Assembly (NCBI GenBank): GCA_033297205.1
Contig: MU859149.1
Coordinates: forward strand, 1 to 64,000
Reading direction: 5' to 3'
DNA length: 64,000 bases
Source: Pseudoneurospora amorphoporcata
Taxonomy: Eukaryota > Ascomycota > Sordariomycetes > Sordariales > Sordariaceae
Both the position numbers and the translations under genes were made by a program. The notes beneath the pieces are model-generated. The model ran no database searches and was not told the DNA's origin. It was given only the letters and a program-made list of their open reading frames with translations. Shown here in pieces: positions 44,521 to 53,736 of the stretch (positions are counted from its first letter, which is position 1; each line of letters starts with the position of its first letter).

Positions 44521-45209
44521 CTACCTATACTGAATTTTAGTAGGGCCGTAATGGAAATTCCCAAGTTGAGCACGATATCCCCATACTTGTCCCAGATTGC
44601 AACCCTCGGCCAGAAAGGGAGCAGACAGGGGGAGAGCTTTTACGTACGGACAGCCTGGTTGTTCCTCTGCACCAACGTCAGGGAGAGTATATTCCATTAG
44701 ACGCCATCTTGTATTGGTCGCGGACTTGGTATGTTGCTCAACTCGTTCAAGCTCCTCGGTGGACCAGCAGTTGAACACCATGTGCCATTTGTCATGATGT
44801 GGAAAAACTTGATACAAGAACTCTTGGGCCTTTGGCGCGTTCCCCCGGAAAATATCAAGCCAATCAACTCATCGGGGGACGAATCTGGGATTCGAAAGAA
44901 TATAACGTTTGATCTCCCATGTCATGCCAAATATCCATCACGGTCGACCATGATGCGAATTGCCTCGACGCCCTTGTTCTCATCCATAGTGCCAAAACGA
45001 ATCCTTCCATCGTACCTATTGTCCGACGTTGGCAAGCACTTGCTTGAGAGGACTGTCTGAGGTTAACAAAACCGCTCATGGCTGGAGTACCAGATTTCGC
45101 CCAGGAACACGGTAACCTTACCGTCTCCTAGCCCGATGGTCATATAAGACGGGACATGCTGAATTTCATGAAGTCGGAAATACTCGTCTTCCCACCTGTA
45201 CACCATCAT
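44520..45209 (-). pseudogene. broken gene of unknown function, RIP-like stops
   Basis: From an ATG at 45209 the minus strand reads MMVYRWEDEYFRLHEIQHVP and on for 48 codons, meets a TAA at 45063-45065, and continues in the same frame with convincing protein sequence (RIRFGTMDENKGVEAIRIMV) to a TGA at 44922-44924. It then goes on again (SNVIFFRIPDSSPDELIGLI). After about 44840 the coding sense moves to another frame (YQVFPHHDKWHMVFNCW, then EELERVEQHTKSATNTRWRL). Both stops can be explained by single C-to-T or G-to-A changes, as RIP makes (TAA from CAA, TGA from TGG or CGA). No domain is recognised. An intact homologue elsewhere in the genome would be expected if RIP is the cause. Confidence 0.6.
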
Positions 45210-45229
45210 CAAGCAGTCAGTCAGTCATC

Positions 45230-45754
45230 ATGGTCCACCTCACCTCGGCCCTCTTGCTCGCCAGCGCGGCTTCCTTGGCCGTCGCCGCCCCGGCCGCCTC
45301 CCAACCCGACTCTTTGAGCGCCAATGATGCTCCGTACCCGGCAGCTACCCCACGGCCTCGGTATCGGCAGCCAGACAGTATCCTTCTCGGCCTCTCCATC
45401 AAGAAACCCTCGAGCACGGGGCCCTCATCGGCCGACCACCACATGCTAGCAGCGCTGACGGTGCCAAGGGGACTGATTGCGTTGGAGAACGATATCGACT
45501 GGCTGGGCCCCGTGGCGACGACGGGGTGCATGCTGGCTGGACGGTTGATTTATAAGGCGTATGGGGGGCCGAATCATATGGGCTTTTCGCTGGTCGGGGG
45601 GCATTCCCATTGCCAGTTCCCGAGTAGTCAGCTGAGCGAGTTGACGAGCTATATTATTAATTATTTCTTGCTCAATTCGGGGACGGTGGAGAGGAGTTCG
45701 GCCAAGGTGGATTTGAAGAGTTGGGCGCCTTGGGATGTTCCTACTTTGTCGTAG
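45230..45754 (+). CDS. truncated CE15 glucuronoyl esterase-like secreted protein
   Basis: A single frame of 174 residues. Residues 1-20 are a clear signal peptide (MVHLTSALLLASAASLAVAA). Residues about 70-160 match the C-terminal part of carbohydrate esterase family 15 (4-O-methyl-glucuronoyl methylesterase, which cuts lignin-glucuronoxylan esters): DHHMLAALTVPRGLIALEND, DWLGP, AGRLIYKAYGGPNHMGFS, and GGHSHCQFPSSQ with the catalytic His (residue 125 or 127). The rest of the family's about 370-residue catalytic domain, including the Ser nucleophile motif GCSRxG and the acidic residue, is absent; residues 21-69 do not look like CE15. An internal deletion has joined the secretion signal to the last quarter of the enzyme. 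It may still make a secreted protein but cannot be a normal esterase. Confidence 0.75.
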   Translation: MVHLTSALLLASAASLAVAAPAASQPDSLSANDAPYPAATPRPRYRQPDSILLGLSIKKPSSTGPSSADHHMLAALTVPRGLIALENDIDWLGPVATTGCMLAGRLIYKAYGGPNHMGFSLVGGHSHCQFPSSQLSELTSYIINYFLLNSGTVERSSAKVDLKSWAPWDVPTLS

Positions 45755-46831
45755 GGGTTCCATGTGTGACGGGGGATGGGGAGGTTGAGGTTGGGGGGTC
45801 TCGGAGGGTTTCTCCTGGGCGGGTGCAGCTGTACTGTAGTACCATCTTGTCATCCTATTGGAGAGTCGCAAACGAGACGGCGGAGCTGGGAATACACCGG
45901 AGTTAACTGGTTTGTGGGGAAAATGCTTGGTTACAGTGGGTGCGTCTGTTAGTGTCTCCTGTGTCTCCACTGGGTGTCAGTGCGCTTACACTGGCTATCA
46001 ATTTTCTCTGCAGGGGAACCACAAGAAGAGAATGGAAGACAGACGTCAACTCTCACCGTTTCCTAGGTAATCATGGATCATCTTTCTCGGTGAAACATCG
46101 GCAGCTATCCACTACCGAGTACCGTAGATATGTATAATACTAGCCCCGGATATTAAACCATGAATGTCAGCAATTCCCGATTCCCGTCCCAACTGCATTA
46201 CGGCATGCCGTCAATGACAGAGGAACGGCCCAAGTGCAAGTGGCTTCGGGAATAACGTGGGGGGGAGATGAGAGAGATCACCACCATTCACCACCGCTTT
46301 TGTCCCCATGGCGATCACCCGTGAAGTCATCCATCCTTGTCCCCATATCTATCAAAACGTTATCAACACATCAAACGGTATTACAAAGCACCATTCAGTG
46401 TTGATCACTGAAACCACTTAACCGCTTAACCGATAACCCCCATCAGGGTTACATGGCGCCTGGCAAGACTAAACTCCAAAGAAGGAAAGGGATTTACTCC
46501 CGCTCTTTTGTTTCCGGTCTTATTGCCGGACCCGAGCCGATGGGGGGAGAGACAACCTCTCCTCTCTTTTTAGATAGATGTGCGATATCGCCAATCTTGC
46601 ACTTTTCTCTCCCTTTCTCTTTTCTTGCGAGCCCATCCTTTCTTCCCCAGGCCCTGGTCTGGTTGACCGCCTTGACAAAGTCTTCTTTTACTTGATGGAA
46701 CGTCTTCAAGGTTGAGACGGTACCCCCCCTTCCTTTTTCTTATTAGAGAACGACAGCACTTGGTCACTTGGCAGCAAGCAAACACCGAGGTTGATGCAAA
46801 ACTCGACCTGCACAAGACAACATCTCACATC
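45755..46831. other. spacer between CE15 remnant and MFS gene
   Basis: About 1.1 kb with no supportable gene. The right part (46480-46830) is the pyrimidine-rich leader of the MFS gene. Confidence 0.55.
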
Positions 46832-48838
46832 ATGGCAGACCCAACCCCCGAACCCACGCCGGACACGGCACCCCCTTCGTGGCGCTCAGAAGACAACCGC
46901 TCTCCCATGCTCGCACCACACCCCGTCACAGTCCCGGGTTCGGCCCATCAACACCACGACCAAATAATAATACCAGACGCCAACACGGAAATCACCCACG
47001 TCTACTTGACCTTTTCCATCCAACTCCCATCGGCCAACACCACCATGCGCTCTCCCTCGTCACCATCCACCACCCAAAATGCACCACCCGAACCCCCCAA
47101 TCTCAAGCCCTTCACCAACCCGCTCCTCTGGCCTCGCTCCCTCAAGTTAACCATGCTCACCCTCTCCTGCATCGCCACCTTTTTAACCGCCTACACCGCC
47201 GGCGCCTACTCCCCTCCGCAGCTCCTCCTGTTACACACCCTCGCCCACGCCCACAGCACCACGGCCATCCTGGGCGGCATCTCGACCTTTTGCCTCGGCT
47301 TCGCCCTCGCACCCATGGTGCTCGCCCCCTTTTCCGAAATGAACGGCCGGTACCCGGTATTTGTCGTCGCCGGCATATTTTTCGTCCTTTTCCAGCTTGC
47401 GTGCGGGCTGGTCACCAACCTGGAGGGCATGCTGGTAGCCCGGTTCTTTTTGGGCGCTGGCGCGTCCGTGTTTTCCACCATGGTGGGCGGCGTGATAGCG
47501 GATATCTGGACCAAGGAAGAGCGGAACACGCCCATGGCGGTTTTCAGCGGGGCGGTGCTGATGGGGACGGGCGCTGGCCCGTTGGTGAGCACGGTGATGA
47601 CGGGGCGGTGGGGGAGGACGGACGGGGAAACGGGCGAGGTGGTGCAAGGGGTGGGGGCCAAGTGGAGGTGGATCTTTTGGCATCAGGCGATTATGGGGGC
47701 GGCGCTGATGGTGGCGCTGGTGCTGCTGTTTAGGGAGAGTAGAGGGAGTGTGTTGTTGAGTAGGAAGGCGAGGGCGTTGAATAAGTGGTATGACGAGTTG
47801 GAAAGGGAGGGGTGGTTTGGGGTTTGGGTTGATGAGATTGAGACTTGTGGTCTGGAGGTTGGTGGAACCAAGGTGAAGGACGACAAGGACCACGAAGAAA
47901 AGAGCTCCGGAACAACAAAAACACTCAAACGCATCCGCTGGAAAGTCAAAGAAGACGAGGAACGCTCTTCGCTCTCCAACATGATCGGCACTTCGGTCTT
48001 CCGACCCTTCCACCTCCTCTTCACCGAGCCCGTCGTCTTCTTCTTCTCCCTCTGGGCCGCCTTCGCCTGGGGCGTGCTCTATCTGACTTTCGGTTCCGTT
48101 CCGCTTGTCTTTCAACGACAATACGGTTGGGACATTGAGCACGCAGGCCGGGTCTTTGCCGCCATGATTGTTGGCGCCGTCCTCGCTACTGCCATTGGGA
48201 TCTGGCAGGAAAACATGTTGCATCATCCCAAGTGGAGGACGGCTCCCGTCACTGCGTCTTCCTCTTCCTCTTCACAGTCCTCCTCCTCCTCAGACACAGA
48301 AGGCCCCAACTTTCTCCCCTGCTCCGAGCCCAAACATGAAACCTCCCTCAGTCCGTCCCCCTGTACAACGTCCTCAGAATCCTTCATCTGGCCCCTCCTC
48401 CGCACCCACCTCCCGCCCACCTCGCCGGAAGCCCGCCTCTACTTCACCTGCCTGACCGCCACCTTCCTCCCCATCGGCCTCTTCATCTTTGGCTTCACCG
48501 CCTCTCCGTCGTGCCACTGGATCGCGCCCACGATCGGCATCGGCATCGCCACCATGGGCATTCTTTCCGTCTACTTGGCCGTGTTCAACTACCTGGCTGA
48601 TACCTACCACCGGTACGCGAGCTCGGCGCTGGCGGCGCAGAATTTTTGTCGCAATATCCTTGGTGGTATCTTCCCGCTCGTGACGGCGCCGCTGTTTACT
48701 GGGATTGGGGAGAAGGGGGCGGGCGGGGTGTTGGGCGGGGTGGCGGTGGGACTTACGGCGGTGCCGTGGGTGTTGGTGATCTGGGGGGAGTGGATTAGGG
48801 GAAGGAGTCGGTTTGCTAGGGAACTGGAGAGGACGTGA
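46832..48838 (+). CDS. MFS transporter, DHA1-type drug/polyamine:H+ antiporter
   Basis: A single exon of 668 residues from ATG at 46832 (the frame is open further up but has no ATG). Residues 1-100 are a disordered Pro/Ser/Thr-rich cytoplasmic N-terminus. Twelve hydrophobic segments follow in two groups of six, the first starting near residue 104 (LKLTMLTLSCIATFLTAYTA). The conserved loop 2-3 motif reads APFSEMNGRYPVFVVAG (the motif A position) and ARFFLGAGASVFSTMVGGVI lies in TM4. This matches the DHA1 family with the fungal TPO/FLR-like pattern (P-x-SE-x-x-GR). The central loop (about residues 310-390) is long and charged, and a second Ser/Cys-rich insert lies near 470-520. Substrate cannot be told from sequence. 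Confidence 0.85.
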   Translation: MADPTPEPTPDTAPPSWRSEDNRSPMLAPHPVTVPGSAHQHHDQIIIPDANTEITHVYLTFSIQLPSANTTMRSPSSPSTTQNAPPEPPNLKPFTNPLLWPRSLKLTMLTLSCIATFLTAYTAGAYSPPQLLLLHTLAHAHSTTAILGGISTFCLGFALAPMVLAPFSEMNGRYPVFVVAGIFFVLFQLACGLVTNLEGMLVARFFLGAGASVFSTMVGGVIADIWTKEERNTPMAVFSGAVLMGTGAGPLVSTVMTGRWGRTDGETGEVVQGVGAKWRWIFWHQAIMGAALMVALVLLFRESRGSVLLSRKARALNKWYDELEREGWFGVWVDEIETCGLEVGGTKVKDDKDHEEKSSGTTKTLKRIRWKVKEDEERSSLSNMIGTSVFRPFHLLFTEPVVFFFSLWAAFAWGVLYLTFGSVPLVFQRQYGWDIEHAGRVFAAMIVGAVLATAIGIWQENMLHHPKWRTAPVTASSSSSSQSSSSSDTEGPNFLPCSEPKHETSLSPSPCTTSSESFIWPLLRTHLPPTSPEARLYFTCLTATFLPIGLFIFGFTASPSCHWIAPTIGIGIATMGILSVYLAVFNYLADTYHRYASSALAAQNFCRNILGGIFPLVTAPLFTGIGEKGAGGVLGGVAVGLTAVPWVLVIWGEWIRGRSRFARELERT

Positions 48839-49476
48839 GGTGAGGTTTTTGGTGGAAATGATGTTTATGACAAGAGGTGGTGGGTTGTATGGGTGCAATG
48901 CGGAAAGTTGAGGCAACCTGGTTCTAGCGCAGGGAGATGCGGCATGGTTGAGTAAGTGGTTGGTGTTGGATATACCCTTGTGTGAATGACGGCGGATGCC
49001 ATATATGATACAAACGTCACAGCATAAAATAATGTATATAAATCCTTTGACAATACATATGAGACATGAATGGATCACGGTCTGTCTCTGACCCATTCAT
49101 TCTCCTCCCTGATCTCAGTCTCTTTCCGAGAACCAGGGTTAGGGGTGTCAACCATGTCTAACAACATTAAAACTTGATGAATCATAAACATCCAATCATC
49201 CTTTCCTTCCCAGAGATATCATCCAAGACGGGCTAGTACCAAATCCAGCTACAATTCCCTCGGCAGAGGTGTACCTACCTATCTAAGTCAGACCGACCTT
49301 CTTGGACAACACATTTGTCAGCAGGCAGCTGAGCCTATCAAAGCTGCCTCTGAATCTGTGCGACATTGAAAAAAGTAAACAAAGAGCGACAATCCCCTTC
49401 CCTTCACCATCTATACATCAACACCAACACAATCATCCATCAGCTTCAGCCAACTTAACCAAAACAACCACTAAAA
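48839..49476. other. spacer between MFS and AMID-like genes
   Basis: 640 bases: 3' flank of the MFS gene and CA-rich leader of the next gene (49405-49476). TACCTACCTATC at 49272. No gene seen. Confidence 0.5.
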
Positions 49477-51018
49477 ATGGCGTCCACCGAAGCTCCAGCT
49501 CCAGCTTCCACCACCGGCACCAAATTCACAACCTCCATCGTCATCCTCGGCGGCAACCTCGCCGGCCTAGGCGTCCTGCACACCCTCGCCCGCCACACCA
49601 TCCCGGCTCTCCAGCGTCTTTCGTCACAACAAACCTCGTCCCCTCAGCAACAAGAATACCAAATAACCCTAATCACCCCCAACACCCATTTCTTCTTCAA
49701 GCCCGCCTCCCCCCGCGCCCTGATCCAACCCCTTCTTTTGCCCGGCGGCGACGACTCCAAAGTTTTCCCGTCCTTAACCGACGCCACAAAGCAATACGGA
49801 GACTTGGTAAAGCTAGTAGTTCCCGCCTACGCCTACACCATCGACCGCGCCTCGCGGCTCGTCCACGTCCGCCGCCTCGTCGACACCCCCTCCCCCTCAC
49901 CCGAGTCCACCACGATCCCCTATGACGTGCTCGTCATAGCCACGGGCACAAAGGGCCGGTCGGCGTTATGGACGATGCACATGCCGGGCCCGGGCAGCCA
50001 TGAAGGACTAAAAGGGGCCGGGGCCGAGGAGGCTACACGCAGAGAGTGGGAGGGGGTTAGAGCCAGACTGAAGAACCTACAAAGTGGTGGTGCGCACAAA
50101 CATCATCGTAACGTGTTAATTGCGGGCGGAGGGCCGGTGGGCGTGGAGACGACGGGGGAGGTGGCGAGCTGGTTGAAGGCGGAGGGCAAAACGGAGGGGG
50201 TTACAGTCACGTTAGTCTCGGGAGCGGATAAGCTACTAAAGAATAAAAACGCCAATGAGAAGTTGGGGAGCAAGGCGGAGGCTTATATGAAGAAACAGTT
50301 TGGGGCGCTGGTGCAGGTTGTGCACGGCGTCAAGGTTGTCGATGTTCAAGTTACTGATTCTGTGGCTGTTTCTGTTTCGGGGGGGCAAGGAGAAGGAAAA
50401 GGAGGAGAAGGCGGGCAGACCACGGAGACTACGACGATGACGGTGCACCTAAGCGACGGCACCACCCGCACCAACGTAGGCCTCTACATCGACGCCACAG
50501 GCGGCCGCGGCAACGCCGACGCCTTTCTACCTCAATCCTGGCTCGACGCTTCCTCCCGCGTAATCACCAAAGACGCCTACTTCCGCGCCCGCGGTTCTTC
50601 AGAAAACGACCCCGAAGCATCCGGCGTCTACGTCGCTGGCGACATCGTCTCGGGGTCCGACAACACGCTCATCGAAACTAACGCCCAGGTTCCTGTCGTG
50701 TGCTCCTCTATCGGATCCGATTTGGCTGCCAAGATCCTTTCTTCTTCTGCCCCCGATCAAAATCCCTCTTCCCCTTCATCCACCTCCACATCTACATCTA
50801 CAGTGGCCAACAACAAGATAAAGTTGCCAGCCCCCCTCAGGCAAAAAACGTTTAAAAACAAAATGGCCGGCACCCTGCTCGTCCCTATCGGACCTGGTGG
50901 CGGCGTGGGCCAGATACTGGGCTGGGGAGTTCCGAGTTTTTTGGTCAAAGTTGCCAAGGCCAAGGGGTTTTTGGTTGACATGGCTGAGCCGGCTGTTACC
51001 GGACAGCAGTGGAAGTAG
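49477..51018 (+). CDS. AMID/FSP1-like FAD-dependent NAD(P)H oxidoreductase
   Basis: A single exon of 513 residues. Two dinucleotide-binding folds are visible. The FAD site is VILGGNLAGLGVLHTLAR (residues about 21-38, GxxxAG form) and the NAD(P)H site is VLIAGGGPVGVETTGEVA (about 212-230). The closing FAD motif YVAGDIVSGSDNTLI lies near 388-402, after the IDATGG strand. This order and the short C-terminus fit the AIF/AMID/FSP1 branch of pyridine nucleotide-disulfide oxidoreductases, which reduce quinones and in fungi have been tied to mitochondrial or cell-death functions. No redox-active CxxC pair is present, which rules out the classic disulfide reductases. A Gln/Ser insert (residues 48-60) and Gly/Thr-rich loop (about 305-325) are extra. 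No mitochondrial presequence is obvious. Confidence 0.85.
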   Translation: MASTEAPAPASTTGTKFTTSIVILGGNLAGLGVLHTLARHTIPALQRLSSQQTSSPQQQEYQITLITPNTHFFFKPASPRALIQPLLLPGGDDSKVFPSLTDATKQYGDLVKLVVPAYAYTIDRASRLVHVRRLVDTPSPSPESTTIPYDVLVIATGTKGRSALWTMHMPGPGSHEGLKGAGAEEATRREWEGVRARLKNLQSGGAHKHHRNVLIAGGGPVGVETTGEVASWLKAEGKTEGVTVTLVSGADKLLKNKNANEKLGSKAEAYMKKQFGALVQVVHGVKVVDVQVTDSVAVSVSGGQGEGKGGEGGQTTETTTMTVHLSDGTTRTNVGLYIDATGGRGNADAFLPQSWLDASSRVITKDAYFRARGSSENDPEASGVYVAGDIVSGSDNTLIETNAQVPVVCSSIGSDLAAKILSSSAPDQNPSSPSSTSTSTSTVANNKIKLPAPLRQKTFKNKMAGTLLVPIGPGGGVGQILGWGVPSFLVKVAKAKGFLVDMAEPAVTGQQWK

Positions 51019-52481
51019 GACTTGAGGAGGTTGGAGATGTTGGGGGTGTTATGGCGAAGGGTTAGATGGGGTGATGGGTGATGGGTGATGATGGATCAGG
51101 AAAGGGGTCAAGGTCAAGGTTATTAGGCGAGGGCGGGAGTAATGGGTACTATGGTAAGGTAGATGATAGGAGTGGTTAATGCCGGGTCGTCAATGAATGA
51201 TGGAAGTAATGGATGGTGGGAGTAATTAGGTCTAATGGATGGTTGCTGCGTAGATGATGGACGATTAAAAGGCGGATGGATGGGTGGTAATGGATGGGGA
51301 GAAAGAAAAAAGCAAATGATGGGGAGGAGTGGATAATGGATAATGGACTAATGCCTAATGGTCGGTGGAAGTCATGGATAAGGTAGGTAGGTATCGACAG
51401 GTTACAACGGACGGACAGCAAGAATACCTATTGTAGGCAATGAATGACCTTGGGGGATGATGGCAGATGGCAGAGCATTAGCAAACACTCGAAGCACAAG
51501 ATACCTACAAAAAACAGCGGTACACCGCACAACTCGGCAAGCACGCTACTTGATCATAGCAATACAGGCTAATAATATACTTTTTTCAAAAGCAACTGGA
51601 GAGAACTGATCATCCAGAGCAACTCGCGGTAGGTAGGTAATGTACCGAGCAACTGACAACTGGACCGTCTGTTTGTTTTTTCGTCCATTGGTGTTCAACC
51701 AAAGATCGATGCCCGGCCAGTTGGCCATCTGCGAGCTGCCAGAACATCAGATCAAGAACAACCTACCTACGAACCGGCATCTTGGGTTCAGGTTACCATT
51801 TACGGAGGAAGAGGAGGAGAAGGAGGAAATTAGGCTGTATGTAGGTACCTAATCTACTTGTACACTATAAGTCTGGTCGTTGCGCTTGATCGCTTTATTG
51901 TATCGTGTAAGCGTACCATGCATGCATGCTATCAGAATCGCACTTCATGATGGACTAGGCAGGCAGGCGAGTAAGAGTTTATAAAAGTGGCGTGGCCTAC
52001 AAATCCGACCTACTATCATACCTTAGGTAGCGGCAGACTTAAGTTCTGGCATCGCTAGCGTGAACCTTTTTCTTGTATCTATCTATTTCTGGTTCGTATT
52101 ATCGTAGTAACGGGACTAGTGAGCTGGCACACCTAAGTTTTACCGAGGAGGACCACTGATTGACTGGGTCAACATTTTGGGACCAGACCACATACGACTT
52201 TCGTACATACTTATATAAAACAGTTAAAAGACCTGCTTCTTCTTCTATCACCACCTGCCCTGCTCTTGTTATGCTTGCTTGCTTGCTTGCTTACCGCCGT
52301 CGTTTTTTTTTTTTTTAAATTTTTTTTTCTTTTTCCAACACTTGGCAACGTCTTGATACTTGCCTTCTTCTCTTGCCTCTTCCCTTCCCTTTCCTACCTG
52401 CCTTTTGTGGACCAGACTTTTCCGGTTCACTTCCTCCCGTCACTTGTGGACCTAATCTATGCATGTCCTTGATCGGTGGCG

Positions 52482-52531
<50 letters not shown>

Positions 52532-52592
52532 CAGTAATAGAAATAGTACTAGGATATTATATTGTAAAGAGATCAAAAGGGTCCAAAGTAAA

Positions 52593-52625
<33 letters not shown>

Positions 52626-52959
52626 GGTGTATGTGACTATGTGTATTGTGTACCTCTAGCGAACGAACGACTTACCTGGCCGAAGTGAGGTGCCATGAAG
52701 CTGCCAGTCAGTCAGTCAGTCAGTCAGATCAGCATTGACCTTGAATACCTTGAATACCATACCTTACTTAAGGTAGGCTGGAGTTTTACGTATTATATTA
52801 CTAGGCAATAGATAGATGGGTGGGTGGTGGCCGGTGACATTCATGAAGACGGGTCGAGTCGAGTCGAGTCCAGTCAGCCCAACCAATCCTTTTAAAATTA
52901 CGTAGGTAAGAAAGCGGGGATGTTGATGTTCAAGGACGAAGCAGTCGGCAAAGTTCAAA

Positions 52960-52993
<34 letters not shown>

Positions 52994-52995
52994 AA

Positions 52996-53038
<43 letters not shown>

Positions 53039-53533
53039 AAGAAAGAAAGACATCGAAACGACAACATGGGGTTGAACCGCGCGCGGTTCGTCAAACAGGT
53101 GACAGACAGACAGACAGACAGACAGACAACAGAGTAAGAATGAATATCAACCAACAGATAGATAGATTATTATTGCTGCGCCATCGACTATGGTGCCACT
53201 ACCACGCCCCTCTAACAAATCTTCATCTTGCCTTACTTAAAGCAAGCAAGACTCAAAGGGTAGGTAGACCACTCATCAACGTGCCCTGTGTTGTGTAATA
53301 TCTATGTTTTACCCACCCCCTCGCTGCCCTTTCTCCCCCCTTTTTTTCCTCAAGTAGATAAGTAGATAAGTAAGGTAGCCACCAAAAACTCCATAGCTGA
53401 TGATGATGATGATGATAAGGGACATTTTCCCGCCCATAACATACATAACACATGATGACATGACATGACATGCTTCGTTGCCCTCTCGTCTCGGCCTCTG
53501 CCTCTAGGTAGATATTCATGTTCCCGCAAAGTC

Positions 53534-53588
<55 letters not shown>

Positions 53589-53736
53589 AAAGGATCCGAG
53601 GCCGTCCCAGTCACAGCTCTCATCATTAAAATAATCTCCTCTTCACACAAATTGGGATTGTAGCACATGTCGAAAGAGGCGGTCTAAGGCTACCACAGAA
53701 TATAACTCTCTTCGGTGGCGCAGTCGCAGTCTCAGT
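51019..53736. other. 2.7-kb microsatellite-rich spacer
   Basis: No gene found. Imperfect ATGG/GGAT repeats run from 51056 to 51370. TAGGTA/TACCTA motifs occur at 51382, 51503, 51629, 51762, 51843, 52020, 52902, 53258 and 53505. Perfect (GTA)15 lies at 52486-52530, CAGT repeats at 52701-52727, GACA repeats at 53099-53128, and a GAT repeat at about 53399-53416. Poly(A) runs lie at 52593-52623, 52962-53036 (interrupted by C and T) and 53535-53591 (interrupted by G). A run of (GAGTC) occurs at 52855-52870. Confidence 0.75.
52486..52530. repeat. (GTA)15 microsatellite
   Basis: Fifteen perfect GTA triplets in noncoding DNA; likely length-polymorphic between strains. Confidence 0.95.

Noticed and set aside
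47231..48226. 331-codon minus-strand frame opposite the MFS gene
   Set aside because: Shadow of transmembrane-segment codons; His/Pro/Arg-rich nonsense composition.
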